Source: Mycocentrospora acerina (lineage: Eukaryota > Ascomycota > Dothideomycetes > Pleosporales). From it: a stretch of DNA of 64,000 bases. The notes under the pieces were generated by a model. The model did no database searches. It saw nothing but the letters and a program-made list of their open reading frames with translations, and had not been told where the DNA came from. The DNA is taken from positions 558,001-622,000 of the forward strand of contig JAKUHH010000041.1 in assembly GCA_022701365.1 (NCBI GenBank), given 5' to 3'. Both the position numbers and the translations under genes were made by a program. Below, in pieces: positions 33,459 to 43,305 of this stretch (positions within the stretch are counted from its first letter, which is position 1; the number at the start of each line of letters is the position of its first letter).

Positions 33459-33578
33459 TGTCAGGACATAGCTCTTTCCTACTGTGCTATGCAAGCCAAA
33501 AAGATTCTATGATCTGTCATCTGATAGATCCTGAAATATTACATTACATATCATAAGGGTGAACCGATTCCTGACATA
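33459..33578 (+). repeat. dispersed ~130-150 bp repeat, copy 4
   Basis: TGTCAGGACATAGCTCTTTC, then ATGCAAGCCAAAAAG, CATCTGATAGATCCTGAAAT and ACATATCATAAG. The 3' block is diverged. The copy is bounded by TGTCAGGA at the left and TCCTGACA at the right, an 8-bp inverted pair not clearly seen in the other copies. Confidence 0.7.
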
Positions 33579-35440
33579 AATACCTGGGAATAATACTTAA
33601 ATACTCTTTCACATTAAACATATTTCTCTAATGGAATTACCGTAAGTTATAGTTAACAAAGAGTGGAATCTTGAAAATAATTTTAAGATTCTTTCACAAG
33701 CGAGTTCTGGATGATTAATATCACAATCCCGTGTGGTTTATAGAATTGAGATTCACAGTATTCAATCGCTTCCATTGGGCGTCAATTTCCACTGCAATTA
33801 GCTCAATCAACCATACTGATCCGCCTTCTAAGACGGCTTCTATACCCAAATTCCCGTTTTTACATTGCTTGTCTTACAGATTGACTTTGTGATTACTTAA
33901 ATCGAATACAAACACACTCTGTAAGATGATGGTCCTTCTTCGAGATGAATTAAGTTCATGCAGATCTTTTTTTTATCCGCTCAGCATCTTTTTGCAGACG
34001 CTAGTTTGAAAAGGACTCATTTTGGACACGAACGATGATGTAGTGATATCAGTAGACTAAACCATCTTGCCAACTTTACAAATAGACGAGTAAGCTATTC
34101 TCAGAGTAAAAGTTGCTCGAGGAATGGACAAATTTTCAGTTCAGTTTAACAATCACAGGTAACTAAATCTGCGTCAGATTAGGGACAATTGACTTAACAT
34201 TGAAGAAATCAAATTTGCATCTCATTCATTTACGGAACTACAAGAAAGTTAGCTAAAGCAATGACATGTATAAGAATATTGTTTAAATAACGAAGGAGAG
34301 CCTAAGAATAGTGTCTGTAATGGGCAGTGACTCTAATTCCAGGATTAGCCTAAGTCTCAATCTGATCCTGGTTGTGAGCTTCTACATAAGTCTTTACTTC
34401 GGCTCTAATTTGAGCTTTTTAGCCAACCTCATGTAGGCCTACACCCTGATTTCGTAGCACTATACTGATTTAGTGACTCAATTCAAGTTTTTTTACAATC
34501 GAAATTCAATTTATTTCATCTTTAATTATCAGTCTGCGCTGCTACTTCTTCCATTTCTTTTCTTCGTCTTCCAATTCTATGTGGAAAGGCGAATTTTGCA
34601 CAATGACTAAAAATGTATGAGATTCTAGAGAACTTAAAAATTTGTGTTAGTGGCTTTTTCTATTTTACTTCGTTAGGCAAGCGGAGCCTAAACAAACTAA
34701 AAGAGAACAGTTGAAGTAATTAATAAATTAAATGCTTCCTTTCCATGTAGGATTCTTTTCAAGTATACATAATAGTCTCTAAGTAATCTAGGATGTAGCA
34801 AACATTTAAAGAAGGGCATAATGTTCTTATGGTGCTCTAACACAACCTCCAGTGGTACTCAAAACTTGAGGTTAACCTCCATCAGACTTATCCATTGTGT
34901 ATTACTGACAATTAGTATAGCTCCTATGAGAAACACTCTCAAAGTATCAAGAGCGACAAGTAATGAACCAAACCTTGTCTTAAAACGATTCTGGGCAGAG
35001 TTCGGTTCTTCGGGGCAGATGTCATCGATGAGAGAAATTAAAAAATAATTCGGCGGATAACACGTGTTCCATAGTCTAATCCTCTGTTTTCAATAGTAGA
35101 TGAACTGAATTCGTCCAAACTGTAATTGACGATTTGGCAATATCTGAATATTGATTGGGTGTTGATATAAACTTGAGAACTGTTTTTGCGTTGTTGCAAG
35201 GTCCGTTATGACCGATTGAAAGGCGGGGTTTTGGTAGTCAAGCCAAGTAACATTATTTTCGTAACGTTCAATAGAACTCAAATTCATCGCTTACGGCATT
35301 GCAAACTTGAAATAAAGAGAAGTTAAAAATTTGGATTTTTTTCCAACAAATAACCAGGGAGCTTAAATGTGAAGTTTCGAGTCATATAAAGTCATGCAGT
35401 AAGATCAAATAATACTTGATTTGTACTACACTCAAAAACT

Positions 35441-36412
35441 CTAGAAAACTAATGCAGATTCACCTCTCATTGATCTCCAATGATTCGTAGATAGAACAAG
35501 GTTGTTACAATTTTGAACTACCCATGGCCACTTAGCTGCGAATGCTTCAGTTACTTCCCAACCCTGGGGAATCCATGGGTCCCCCCAGACGATCAAGCCT
35601 CCACAACTATCAGCAACAACCTGGAACCCTCTCATGTCACAACAAAGCTCCTTCTTGTCATAGGTATTCTCGTCACACCATAAAAGGTTATTTCTTATCT
35701 CGGGAAATGGCAAGATATCTATCCACGGATGATGATTGATTGTAAGTTGAAGATACGTGGGTTTTAGGCTCAGCGGTAATGGTTTTTGCGATGGGGATTC
35801 TATGCTTTCGATACAAAGCCGAGATTGAGATTCAGGAACCATGAATTCACGTGTAGTGCCCATGATTCGTGCGTTCATCACCAAGGCTCGTGTGGTATTG
35901 AACTGGACTAGGTTGAGCAGCATGTCTGCCCGCGGTGAACCATTGAAGAAATTTTGATGGGCGCTTGCAGTGAACTGAAGGATGAACCAATCAGTGTACT
36001 CCGAGTCAGGCTCGCAGGCCGTGAAAGTTGAGAGATCTAAGGGCTGGGACAGTTGCATCGTATTCATATGGCTACTCAAAGACGTAGCAGTCGCGGGTTG
36101 GCGCTGGTTGAACGAGCCGCCAGGAAGTGCCGAAAGGGCGGGCGAATGATAATATCTCTCTTCTGAATGGCGCGCAATGCTAGTCATTAATTTTTTGCGC
36201 TGTCCTTTTCGTTGCCAAGTGCGATCTTGCAGTTAGTGAAGAGCCATACGTCGACTGGGGAAGAGGATAGACCCACTCCTAATCCTCTGGTGGATTCGAT
36301 CCTGTAATTTCTTCCTCTCTCTCGGGTCACTGACACCTGTCCAATCGCATCCCGGACCCGCTGTAGCCTGTTGAGGCATAAGCTGAAGTGGAATGGTGTA
36401 GGCATTAGACAT
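35441..36412 (-). CDS. bZIP-like / DUF3425 transcription factor
   Basis: Two exons, 36412-36277 and 36225-35441, 306 aa. Exon 1 ends CDWTGVSDPRERKKLQDRIH. A 51-nt intron (GTGGGT donor, CTAAC branch, CAAG acceptor) splices to NRTWQRKRTAQKL, so the basic region QRIRNRTWQRKR is rebuilt only after splicing. This DWTGxSDPxxRxxxQxRxxQR motif followed by a DUF3425 domain (FTACEPDSEYTDWFILQF; MLLNLVQFNTTRALVMNA; HPWIDILPFPEIRNN; WGDPWIPQGWEVTEAFAAKW) defines the fungal bZIP-like group. It is a nuclear regulator. An in-frame ATG at 36487 could extend the N-terminus by 25 aa. A perfect 19-bp palindrome lies 265-283 bp upstream. Confidence 0.88.
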
Positions 36413-36666
36413 TGTAATTTGGCCAGCTGAACAGGAGAATAGTTTAAGTGAAGTGTTCGTTTGATCAGCTGTTTCCTTGCTTCTCAACTATGATGTCGCC
36501 GTTTGCCACTCGGATATATATTTCAAGATATTGATGAGATAAAAATTGTAATGTTTACAAATTAACTCAGAGTTTACAAGTTGAGTAGTCTCGTATCGGT
36601 CAAAGAAGTTGGTTGGAGATCAAAGCGAAATTCTGCCCAACTTTTAGATGATTTGGCGCAACGCAC

Positions 36667-36674
36667 GCGCTAAG
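36667..36674 (+). promoter_or_regulatory. GCGCTAA element, bZIP promoter
   Basis: GCGCTAAG, 255 bp upstream of the bZIP start, immediately beside the palindrome. The same heptamer occurs in the composite element upstream of the GST at 40175 and of the Gal80-like gene. Confidence 0.4.
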
Positions 36675-36676
36675 TA

Positions 36677-36695
36677 GATCGCCGAATCGGCGATC
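36677..36695. promoter_or_regulatory. perfect 19-bp palindrome GATCGCCGA-A-TCGGCGATC
   Basis: Nine-base arms with a single central A. The centre reads CCGAATCGG, i.e. two CGG half-sites facing outward with three bases between them, as expected for a dimeric Zn2Cys6 regulator. It is located in the promoter of the bZIP/DUF3425 gene. Confidence 0.55.
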
Positions 36696-38117
36696 CTGCG
36701 CCACTAAAGATGACGTAAGTGTCTAATTTCTGGAGCAACTTGGTTTAAGCGCGAACTGCCCGATTTGAGCACAATATAGATAGTATTGGCGCTCTTACCG
36801 AATTCTAGATAACTAATACTACTTTGACTGTTAGGATCAGCTGGGAGTGTGAGAATATGTATAATGTAGTCGTGTCTGCAGACGGTTCCCGATCGTAATG
36901 TGTCATGCGAATATCTTCACATGACGAACTCAACTGAAAAGGGTGCGAACATTCCGCATTTCTGATACTCAGAGTCGAGAAGTTTGTTACTCCTAGAAAC
37001 CGAAGATTTTAGGCTCTAGAATTGTCGGGACTAATAACCTTGCTTAGAAAGCTATCTTTAACTCAATTTCGCATAGCGCTCAGACTCGGAAGAAATATGG
37101 TAACCACGCCCAGGTTCATCGTATCAATATCAAAAGATTTCAGATTAGGTATGGTATTGTAGGTTAGTTCTGGAGGCCTGGTTCAGTATCTGGCATCTGG
37201 TGGCCGGTTTGAGAATGACTTTGGCCTTTTAATCAGATTATCAGAGCACAAATTTTGAAAGCATGACTTAAGGTAGCATGCGATATGTCTTGTGATCTGA
37301 ACAGTATTGGCAAGTTATACATATAGCCTGCCCTACAGTAGGCATTAAGGCTGACACTATTCTGAATTTCGATAGTAGGTGGACTATCGAGGGCAAAGAC
37401 AATGTAACTGAGCGGCTTGGTGGGCTCATGGACCTTTTCGGAATTCCTTGCAGCTTGATAGTTTGCCAAGCTGTAAACCTGATTAAAATTATGTGCCTTA
37501 GAACACTTTTCTCCAAGCTTTTCGACAATCTACTAGATGCAAGACCTATTTGATGATGTGATGTGAGCTTTGACATCCTTCGCGGAGACTTTGATCGTAA
37601 TACTACAGCTGAAAAATTGAGATTAATTGAAATTAGGGATGACTACTCATTTTTTATATTAATCTTCATGTATCTTTCAGACTATCTCTAAGGTGCGATG
37701 AGAACATGTGTCTGACTCAGTTGAGAGAAGACTGGTCACGCCCCAAGGTGTGCGATTCTCGGACATATGCCTTATTCAATGATGAGTGGGTTATTTATCG
37801 ATTTATTGCACCGCATCAGCTTGACCAATTGAAAAAGCTATTATCGGATGTAAACGGGGTTACGGTGGTAGCCATCGCAGTTCTGAATCAAGCTAGCAAT
37901 AGGCTCCATATGCTGCATCCGCCTCGGGGCGCGTTCGCTAACTAGGCATTTTCGTAAGCCCCACTCTCAGTATTGCATTTGCAAGCATTTAGATCGCAAC
38001 CTTTATCGTAGTCAGCAAATTTATATAATGGCTTGTTCTCACGCACTGCTCAAACGTCTTCATCACATCATCCTTCAAATACTTCATTTCGTATAAATCT
38101 TTTACTCTTGCGTCAAT

Positions 38118-39384
38118 ATGGTTAAAAACGAAGCTGCTTGGATCAGCTCGCCATCCGAGTACCCTTTCACCGTCAAGGAAGGCCCTGAATCCACTGCAAG
38201 TCCTGGAGAAATTGTCATCAAGAACGCCGTAGTATCTATCGTTAGTTATCACATTCAATGATCTCCCTAAGTTTCCGTGATAACTGATTTTTGGCTAGAA
38301 TCCTGTTGACTGGAAGATCCAGTATGTGCTCGGCCTCCCGTGCATTGCAATTCATACCTCCCTAACTTAATATGATACAGAACCCACGGGAGATACCTGT
38401 CAGAATATCCTTTTATTCTAGGCGAAGATGCTGCTGGCTATGTAGAGGAGGTTGGGCTCGGCGTTACGCGGTTCAAGAAGGGTGACAGGATTGTTGCGTA
38501 AGATCCCTCTCTCTCGAGTTTACTTTTTCTAAAATCGTCTTCTCATTGTTGTGCAAATTAGGCATTGCCATGGTCTCATGACCAAAAACCCCGCGAACTC
38601 GGCTTTCCAATCTTACCCAATCGTCATTGAATCACTAGCATCACCGATCCCCGAATCTATGAGCTTCGAACAAGCTGTCGTTCTGCCTCTTGCCATATCA
38701 ACTGCCTCTGCCGGCTTATATCCCAAGGATCTTCTCAATCTTCCACTGCCTTCGGCTACCAAGCCAAAGAAGAGCAGCAAGACAGTCTTGATCTGGGGTG
38801 GTGCATCTTCTGTAGGTGCGACCGCTATCCAGCTAGCTGCAGCCTCAGGTGTGACTATCATCACTACAGCCTCCCCTGCTAATCACGAGTTGGCGAGGTC
38901 TCTTGGTGCCGACTTCGTCTTTGACTACAGATCTATCACTGTGGTTGATGACATCGCTAGTGTTCTTGTCGATACTGATTTCGTCGGTGTATATGACGCG
39001 ATTGGGGAGGACTCTAGTTTCGAGGCGATATCTGACATCCTTGACCGGCTGAACAAGAAGGTTCCCGTTGCCAGCGTTCTCCCTTGCAACAAAGTTACAA
39101 AGCTGTTTTCTGCCGTATATGGTGAGTAAAACTCAAACCAGGAATTGCCTTAGAAGAGATACTGACACTATCGTACAGTCGTTGCCTTCGTAATCGTACA
39201 AGAGCCTAATCGGTACATTGGAGAATGGATTTGGGAAAAGTTTCTTCCTGAGGCTCTCCTGAATGGTTCGTTCCAGGCAAAACCTGATCCGTATGTGACT
39301 GGGCATGGTCTAAGGGATATTCAAAACGCTCTCGATGTGCAGCGAAAGGGTGTATCTGCCAAAAAGATTGTTGTTACACTCTAA
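38118..39384 (+). CDS. MDR enoyl/quinone reductase, TOXD-like
   Basis: Zinc-binding-dehydrogenase-type MDR protein of the fungal TOXD/trans-enoyl reductase group. Five exons: 38118-38240, 38299-38321, 38381-38497, 38562-39121 and 39179-39384, giving 342 aa. Exon 2 is only 23 nt (NPVDWKIQ). The N-domain includes PGEIVIKNAVVSINPVDWKI and YPFILGEDAAGYVEEVG. KKGDRIVAHCHGL crosses intron 3. The Rossmann loop is VLIWGGASSVGATAIQLAAA, followed by the NADP-binding stretch TASPANHELARSLGAD and FDYRS. The C-terminus ends RKGVSAKKIVVTL. Stand-alone TOXD-like reductases often act with a polyketide synthase, but none is present here, so the substrate is open. Confidence 0.9.
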
Positions 39385-40174
39385 GTAGCACCATTTTATA
39401 TAAGCTTAAGAAGAATTTATTCAATCAAAAATTATTTTGTTCCACGCATTCTGCTCTCTTTGATGATTTCGCTGTTCATTCGCAAATACATTTAAAATAT
39501 ACAATCCTGCTTGCTTTTCTTTCAAACCAAAGAGCCAATGATTCTAGCCACCAGTGTAAAACAATCAAAGCAGTAACTTGTAATTTCCAAATTCCATTGG
39601 ACTTTAAGGGCTGCATTGCATGTAGCTTAACGGCAGCAGATAAGAGTCGTGGCCTACGCCCCTCGTGCTCAAGAGAAAGATAAGAAGCAGCTAGCCGCTA
39701 CCGGCCATCGATAGATATTGCGATGACGCTGACGCGCTGGTAAATGCAAGTTACTGATCCTGCATCTCGCTTACGCGATTCGGGACTAAGAACACAGGCC
39801 ATCAACGCTAATGCGAGGTACTGACGCGCTAATTAAGCCTTAAGAGCATCGCCAAGACGAGTTTTATATGTCGGATCCACAATTATTAGAGTCTAATGTT
39901 TCTACGACAACTTCAGAAGCTTTTATGTCTCTCAAACGAAATAGAGCAAGGAATATCACTGTTCCAGAACGAAGTTAACATGGAATTTGCGCCGGATTTA
40001 GCGGTTTCACGGAGGCACCGGCGTTTAATCCATAGACTTAATGCCGCAGACAAGACATGGGGTTTCCTCAAAACGGCACGTCTGTCCACTGATGATACGA
40101 ACGATCGATACTTGCAACTGCTACACATATAACCATAGATCAATTCAAATCTTCTTACGAATACATTCGTCGAT
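39385..40174. promoter_or_regulatory. intergenic; promoter of the EF1Bgamma-type GST with composite elements
   Basis: Contains GACGCTGACGCGCTGG at about 39728 and the composite ACGCTAAT (39805-39812) plus GCGCTAA (39826-39832), start-to-start 21 bp. These are 340-450 bp before the GST start. No gene was found in the interval. Confidence 0.5.
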
Positions 40175-40907
40175 ATGGGCTCTATCGGAACTATTTGGAC
40201 ATATCCCTACAATCCTCGGGCCATGAAGGTGCGACGGCTCATATTCTACGCACAACACATTTTTCAAATATTTTCTTCCGCTTACCTACGTACAGATAGA
40301 GGCCGTGGCGATAATGAATAGTCGAACAATTCAATACGCTCCCAATTTTGTCATGGGCAAGACGAATAAGAGTCCCGAATTTCTTGCCGAGTTTCCTATG
40401 GGGAGAGTTCCAACATTCAAGTCCGCCAGCGGTCTCACCCTTTACGAATCAGACGCAATTGCTCTGTACGCCGCTGAGAACGGCCCAGCAAGCACTCAGC
40501 TGATAGGGTCCACTGCTGAAGAGCGCGCAATTATTCGACAATGGATTGGCTTCGCTGACCACGAACTGTTGGAACCGCTTACAACCCTCATACTCTGGCG
40601 ATATGGTATGGCTGCTTTTGAGGAAAAATCCGAGAAGTCCGCGCTGCAGCATCTTGACATATCTCTATCAGTGCTGGAGAAGCAGCTTCAGGGTCGAAAG
40701 TATGTCGCCTCGCAGCAGCTGAGCCTAGCAGACATATCAGTTGCTGCCGGCCTATATTGGGGCTTTGCGCAAGTAATAGATCGTGAAATGAGAGCTAGAT
40801 ATACTGGGGTTACTGAATGGTACTTGCGAGTAACTGAAAATGAGTTTACGAAGCAAGCCTTTGGCGACCAGAATTTCGTAGAGGTTAGAAAGATCAATCT
40901 CTCCTAG
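40175..40907 (+). CDS. glutathione S-transferase, EF1Bgamma-type
   Basis: Two exons, 40175-40228 and 40296-40907, 221 aa. Exon 1 is short (MGSIGTIWTYPYNPRAMK). The N-domain resembles translation elongation factor 1Bgamma: SPEFLAEFPMGRVPTFKSAS, with the cis-Pro in RVPTF, and LYESDAIALYAAEN. The C-domain has KYVASQQLSLADISVAAGLY. It lacks the C-terminal EF1G domain, so it is the stand-alone GST form that frequently accompanies fungal metabolite genes. It probably conjugates glutathione to an electrophilic intermediate. It is transcribed in the same direction as the TOXD-like reductase upstream and the NmrA-like gene downstream. Confidence 0.9.
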
Positions 40908-41337
40908 GATATTATGAAATGGAAAATTCGTGCGAAGATTCATCGCCGCGATAGATTATTAGAAATTTACTTTCGCAAAGAGTGCGTCCTCAAAATATTT
41001 ACAAAAACTTTTTATCTTTGCCCTGATCAAAAGTATTGCAAATCAAATAAAAAAAGAATCATCGAATTTACGATGATGATGTGAAAGGGCGTAATCGTCT
41101 GTAATTTCACCAGTGTACCACATGATGATTATCAATGACTTCATCGTACACAATACATCATTTGCGGAAAATATGGCTATAATTTTCAAGCGTTTCATTA
41201 CTAATGCTGAGGTTTTTTCAAAGATAAGCAGTCCACCTCTTCTCATCCAGATGGAAGATAATCAATTTCGTTTCCCATCCTATCCTCCGTCTTTACTTAT
41301 TTAATTGTTAGAAAGATAGCTCTCGTTCCAATCCATT
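40908..41337. other. intergenic, promoter of NmrA-like gene 1
   Basis: AT-rich 430-bp spacer. None of the shared promoter motifs was found and no gene is present. Confidence 0.5.
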
Positions 41338-42381
41338 ATGTCATTGGTTGTGGGTATCGCCGGCCTTACCAGCAAATTTGCCCAGTGCGTGGTAAAGGAG
41401 CTGCAAACGTATTCCAATGTGAGTATCAAAGGATTTTGTCGAAACTCACAGAAGCTGCCACAGGAAGCCCTTGAAAAATATGAGATTGAAGTCATCCAAG
41501 GCGAATTCAACGACGAAGCAGCTGTCCACGAATTTGTCCGTGGTACCGATATCGTTGTCTGCTGCTACTTTGGCGATGTCAACGTCATGACTGAAGGTCA
41601 AAAAATTCTTGTCGATGTCTGCGCGGAAGAAGGTGTCTCGCGATACCTTCCCAGCGACTTTGCGGTTGACTACACCAAGATTCCTGCTGGAGAGCTGTTT
41701 CCTAAGGATTCGTCCAAGATTATCAAAGATTACCTGGTGGAGAAAAATGTCACAGGTGTACATGTCCTGGTCGGCGGTTTGATGGAGACGTTCTGGAGTG
41801 AATTTTTCCAAATTTACCATACCGAAGCTCAGACAATCACCTATTGGGGTACAGGCAACGAGAAATGGGACTTGACAACATATGAAACTGCGGCTGCGTA
41901 TACTGCAGCTCTAGCTGTCGACAAAACTGCCCACGGAGTTTTTCGATGTAAGTAAATCTCATGCATCAGTTTTTTTAGCAAGAAAAACTGCTGATAGAAA
42001 CAAGTTCGTGGAGACTGCAAAAGTTTATTTGAGATAAAGAACGCATACGAAAAGATCTATCAATCTCCTCTACACCTAGAGAAACTTGGAACCTTAGATG
42101 AACTCTACAATCAAGTGAAAGGCGCATTCAAAGAGGACCCTAATGACGTTTTGGCTTGGGCCCCAGGGTACGCTTCTCTCCAAACATGAATTTGTCAGAA
42201 CCATAAACTAATAGCTCAATTCAGATGCTTTGTCTATTGGTGCACGAATGGAGTTGCGCACCTCGGCTCAGATCTCAACAATAAGTCGTATCCTAATGTC
42301 AAAGAGGTGGATATTGAAGGTTTCTTTAAAGCTAACAAGAAGGAAGAAATCCATGTCGCAGGCCGATATCTTGGATTTTAG
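41338..42381 (+). CDS. NmrA-like / isoflavone-reductase-like protein 1
   Basis: Atypical short-chain dehydrogenase fold (NmrA/PCBER-like). Three exons: 41338-41947, 42005-42167 and 42225-42381, giving 309 aa. The N-terminal Rossmann loop GIAGLTSKFAQCVVKEL is degenerate relative to GxxGxxG, so it may bind cofactor weakly or serve as a redox sensor. Typical elements follow: GTDIVVCCYFGDVN, RYLPSDFAVDY, then KIIKDYLVEKNVTGVHVLVG and a GTGNEKWDLTTYETAAAYTA substrate-side segment. The C-terminus after splicing is GFFKANKKEEIHVAGRYLGF. It could be a reductase or a nitrogen-regulator-like dinucleotide sensor. A second NmrA-like gene lies at 48476. Confidence 0.85.
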
Positions 42382-42565
42382 TTGGCTGGTTCTGTCCGGC
42401 AAAACTGAAACACGGACGTCAACAACGCTTCTGAGGAGAACTCCACCATTTTACAGCTTAGAGATTCGTATGCGAATGTGATTGTAGTGTGGTATCTTAT
42501 GAATAAAATATTCTGGGATGATTACCTGAGTCTCTTGACCTTCTACCAGAATCACAGTATCGATA

Positions 42566-43015
42566 CAGTACTGGTAGCAGTGTTGTCATCAATCAAGTCG
42601 ATCAAGTGAGCAACTCTAGCTTGACTTGGCTTGGTTAGCGCAGCGTTGTTAGTGAATTGAATTGATTGACTTGCAAATTAGATGAGAATGACTTGGTTGA
42701 TTAACTTGAAGGAATAGACAGAAGTACAAGCATAATTAGGAGTAAATTCTTTAAATAGAGTTCTTAGGCAATTAAGCTTTAAACTTTATAGTAAGCAATT
42801 GATTCTCATGTAAGCAATAATTTATAAGTTAGACAAGCATTAGCTGAGTAAGTGAGCTGCTAGGTGCTACAAACTCTGCCTAGGCGCTAACCAATTTTGC
42901 TATCAATCAAGTTAATTTAATCAATCAATCAGGCACAAATCGCCTATCTCGCATTTTATCAATCAAGTCAATCAAGTAATTCAAACTTGCTTGTCAACCA
43001 CTCTGACCGGTAGTG
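42566..43015. mobile_element. candidate non-autonomous DNA element (MITE), hAT-like ends
   Basis: About 450 bp, non-coding. The outer ends are imperfect inverted repeats: CAGTACTGGT at the left, CACTACCGGT on the opposite strand at the right (8 of 10). Inside each end lies a nearly identical 20-mer in direct orientation, ATCAATCAAGTC(G/A)ATCAAGT (42588 and 42958, 19 of 20), with further CTTGACTTG/TTGATTGACTTG motifs between. Subterminal CAAGTCAA-type repeats are common in fungal hAT elements. No 8-bp target duplication is visible, so the call is tentative. Confidence 0.4.
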
Positions 43016-43135
43016 ACGCAATCAAAAGCCGAAAGATTGTTTTCCCAGAATCCTCATTCGCATATCGGACTTATCGTTATTACCATTTCTCTTCCAAGCG
43101 CGATCTCTGATTTTTAGCGTGATATCAACAATTTG

Positions 43136-43163
43136 ACGCTAATGCAAACGACTGATGCGCTAA
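43136..43163 (+). promoter_or_regulatory. composite ACGCTAAT-N13-GCGCTAA element, Gal80-like promoter
   Basis: ACGCTAAT at 43136-43143 and GCGCTAA at 43157-43163, start-to-start 21 bp and same orientation, 143-170 bp before the Gal80-like ATG. Identical architecture to 39805-39832. An inverted TTAGCGT-like copy (TTTAGCGTGAT) lies near 43114. Confidence 0.5.
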
Positions 43164-43305
43164 GAATAGTCAATGTCGAGCCAGTGGGCTGAGAACTTTG
43201 ATAGTCCCGGCACAGTAAACGTTTCCATCACCTGCTGATATATGATAAACTGGGACGCGCCTAATTACTACCAGAGTCGGCCAAATTCTTTTCTCCTCCA
43301 AAGTC

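Larger units (their letters stand above)
31674..35440. other. long AT-rich spacer with promoter array and two repeat copies
   Basis: About 3.8 kb without a gene that I can support. It contains CGGYATCCCA array 3 (31955-32048) and dispersed-repeat copies at 32198-32320 and 33459-33578. The remainder is AT-rich. A minus-strand open frame of 83 codons at 33033-33284 has no recognisable domain. This looks like a graveyard of old repeats separating the first and second gene blocks. Confidence 0.55.
36413..38117. other. intergenic between bZIP and MDR genes
   Basis: About 1.7 kb. The proximal part holds a GCGCTAAG element (36667-36674) and the palindrome at 36677-36695. An 80-codon plus-strand frame at 37706-37945 has no recognisable domain, and I do not call it a gene. 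Confidence 0.5.
42382..43305. other. intergenic with possible MITE and composite promoter element
   Basis: The left part holds a candidate non-autonomous element (42566-43015). The right part is the Gal80-like promoter with the ACGCTAAT/GCGCTAA composite at 43136-43163. Confidence 0.5.

Noticed and set aside
33459..33578. Calling the dispersed repeat a TIR transposon from its TGTCAGGA/TCCTGACA ends
   Set aside because: The inverted pair is clear in one copy only and no target duplication is visible.
37706..37945. 80-codon plus-strand frame as a small gene
   Set aside because: No domain or conserved motif visible; could not be extended by splicing.
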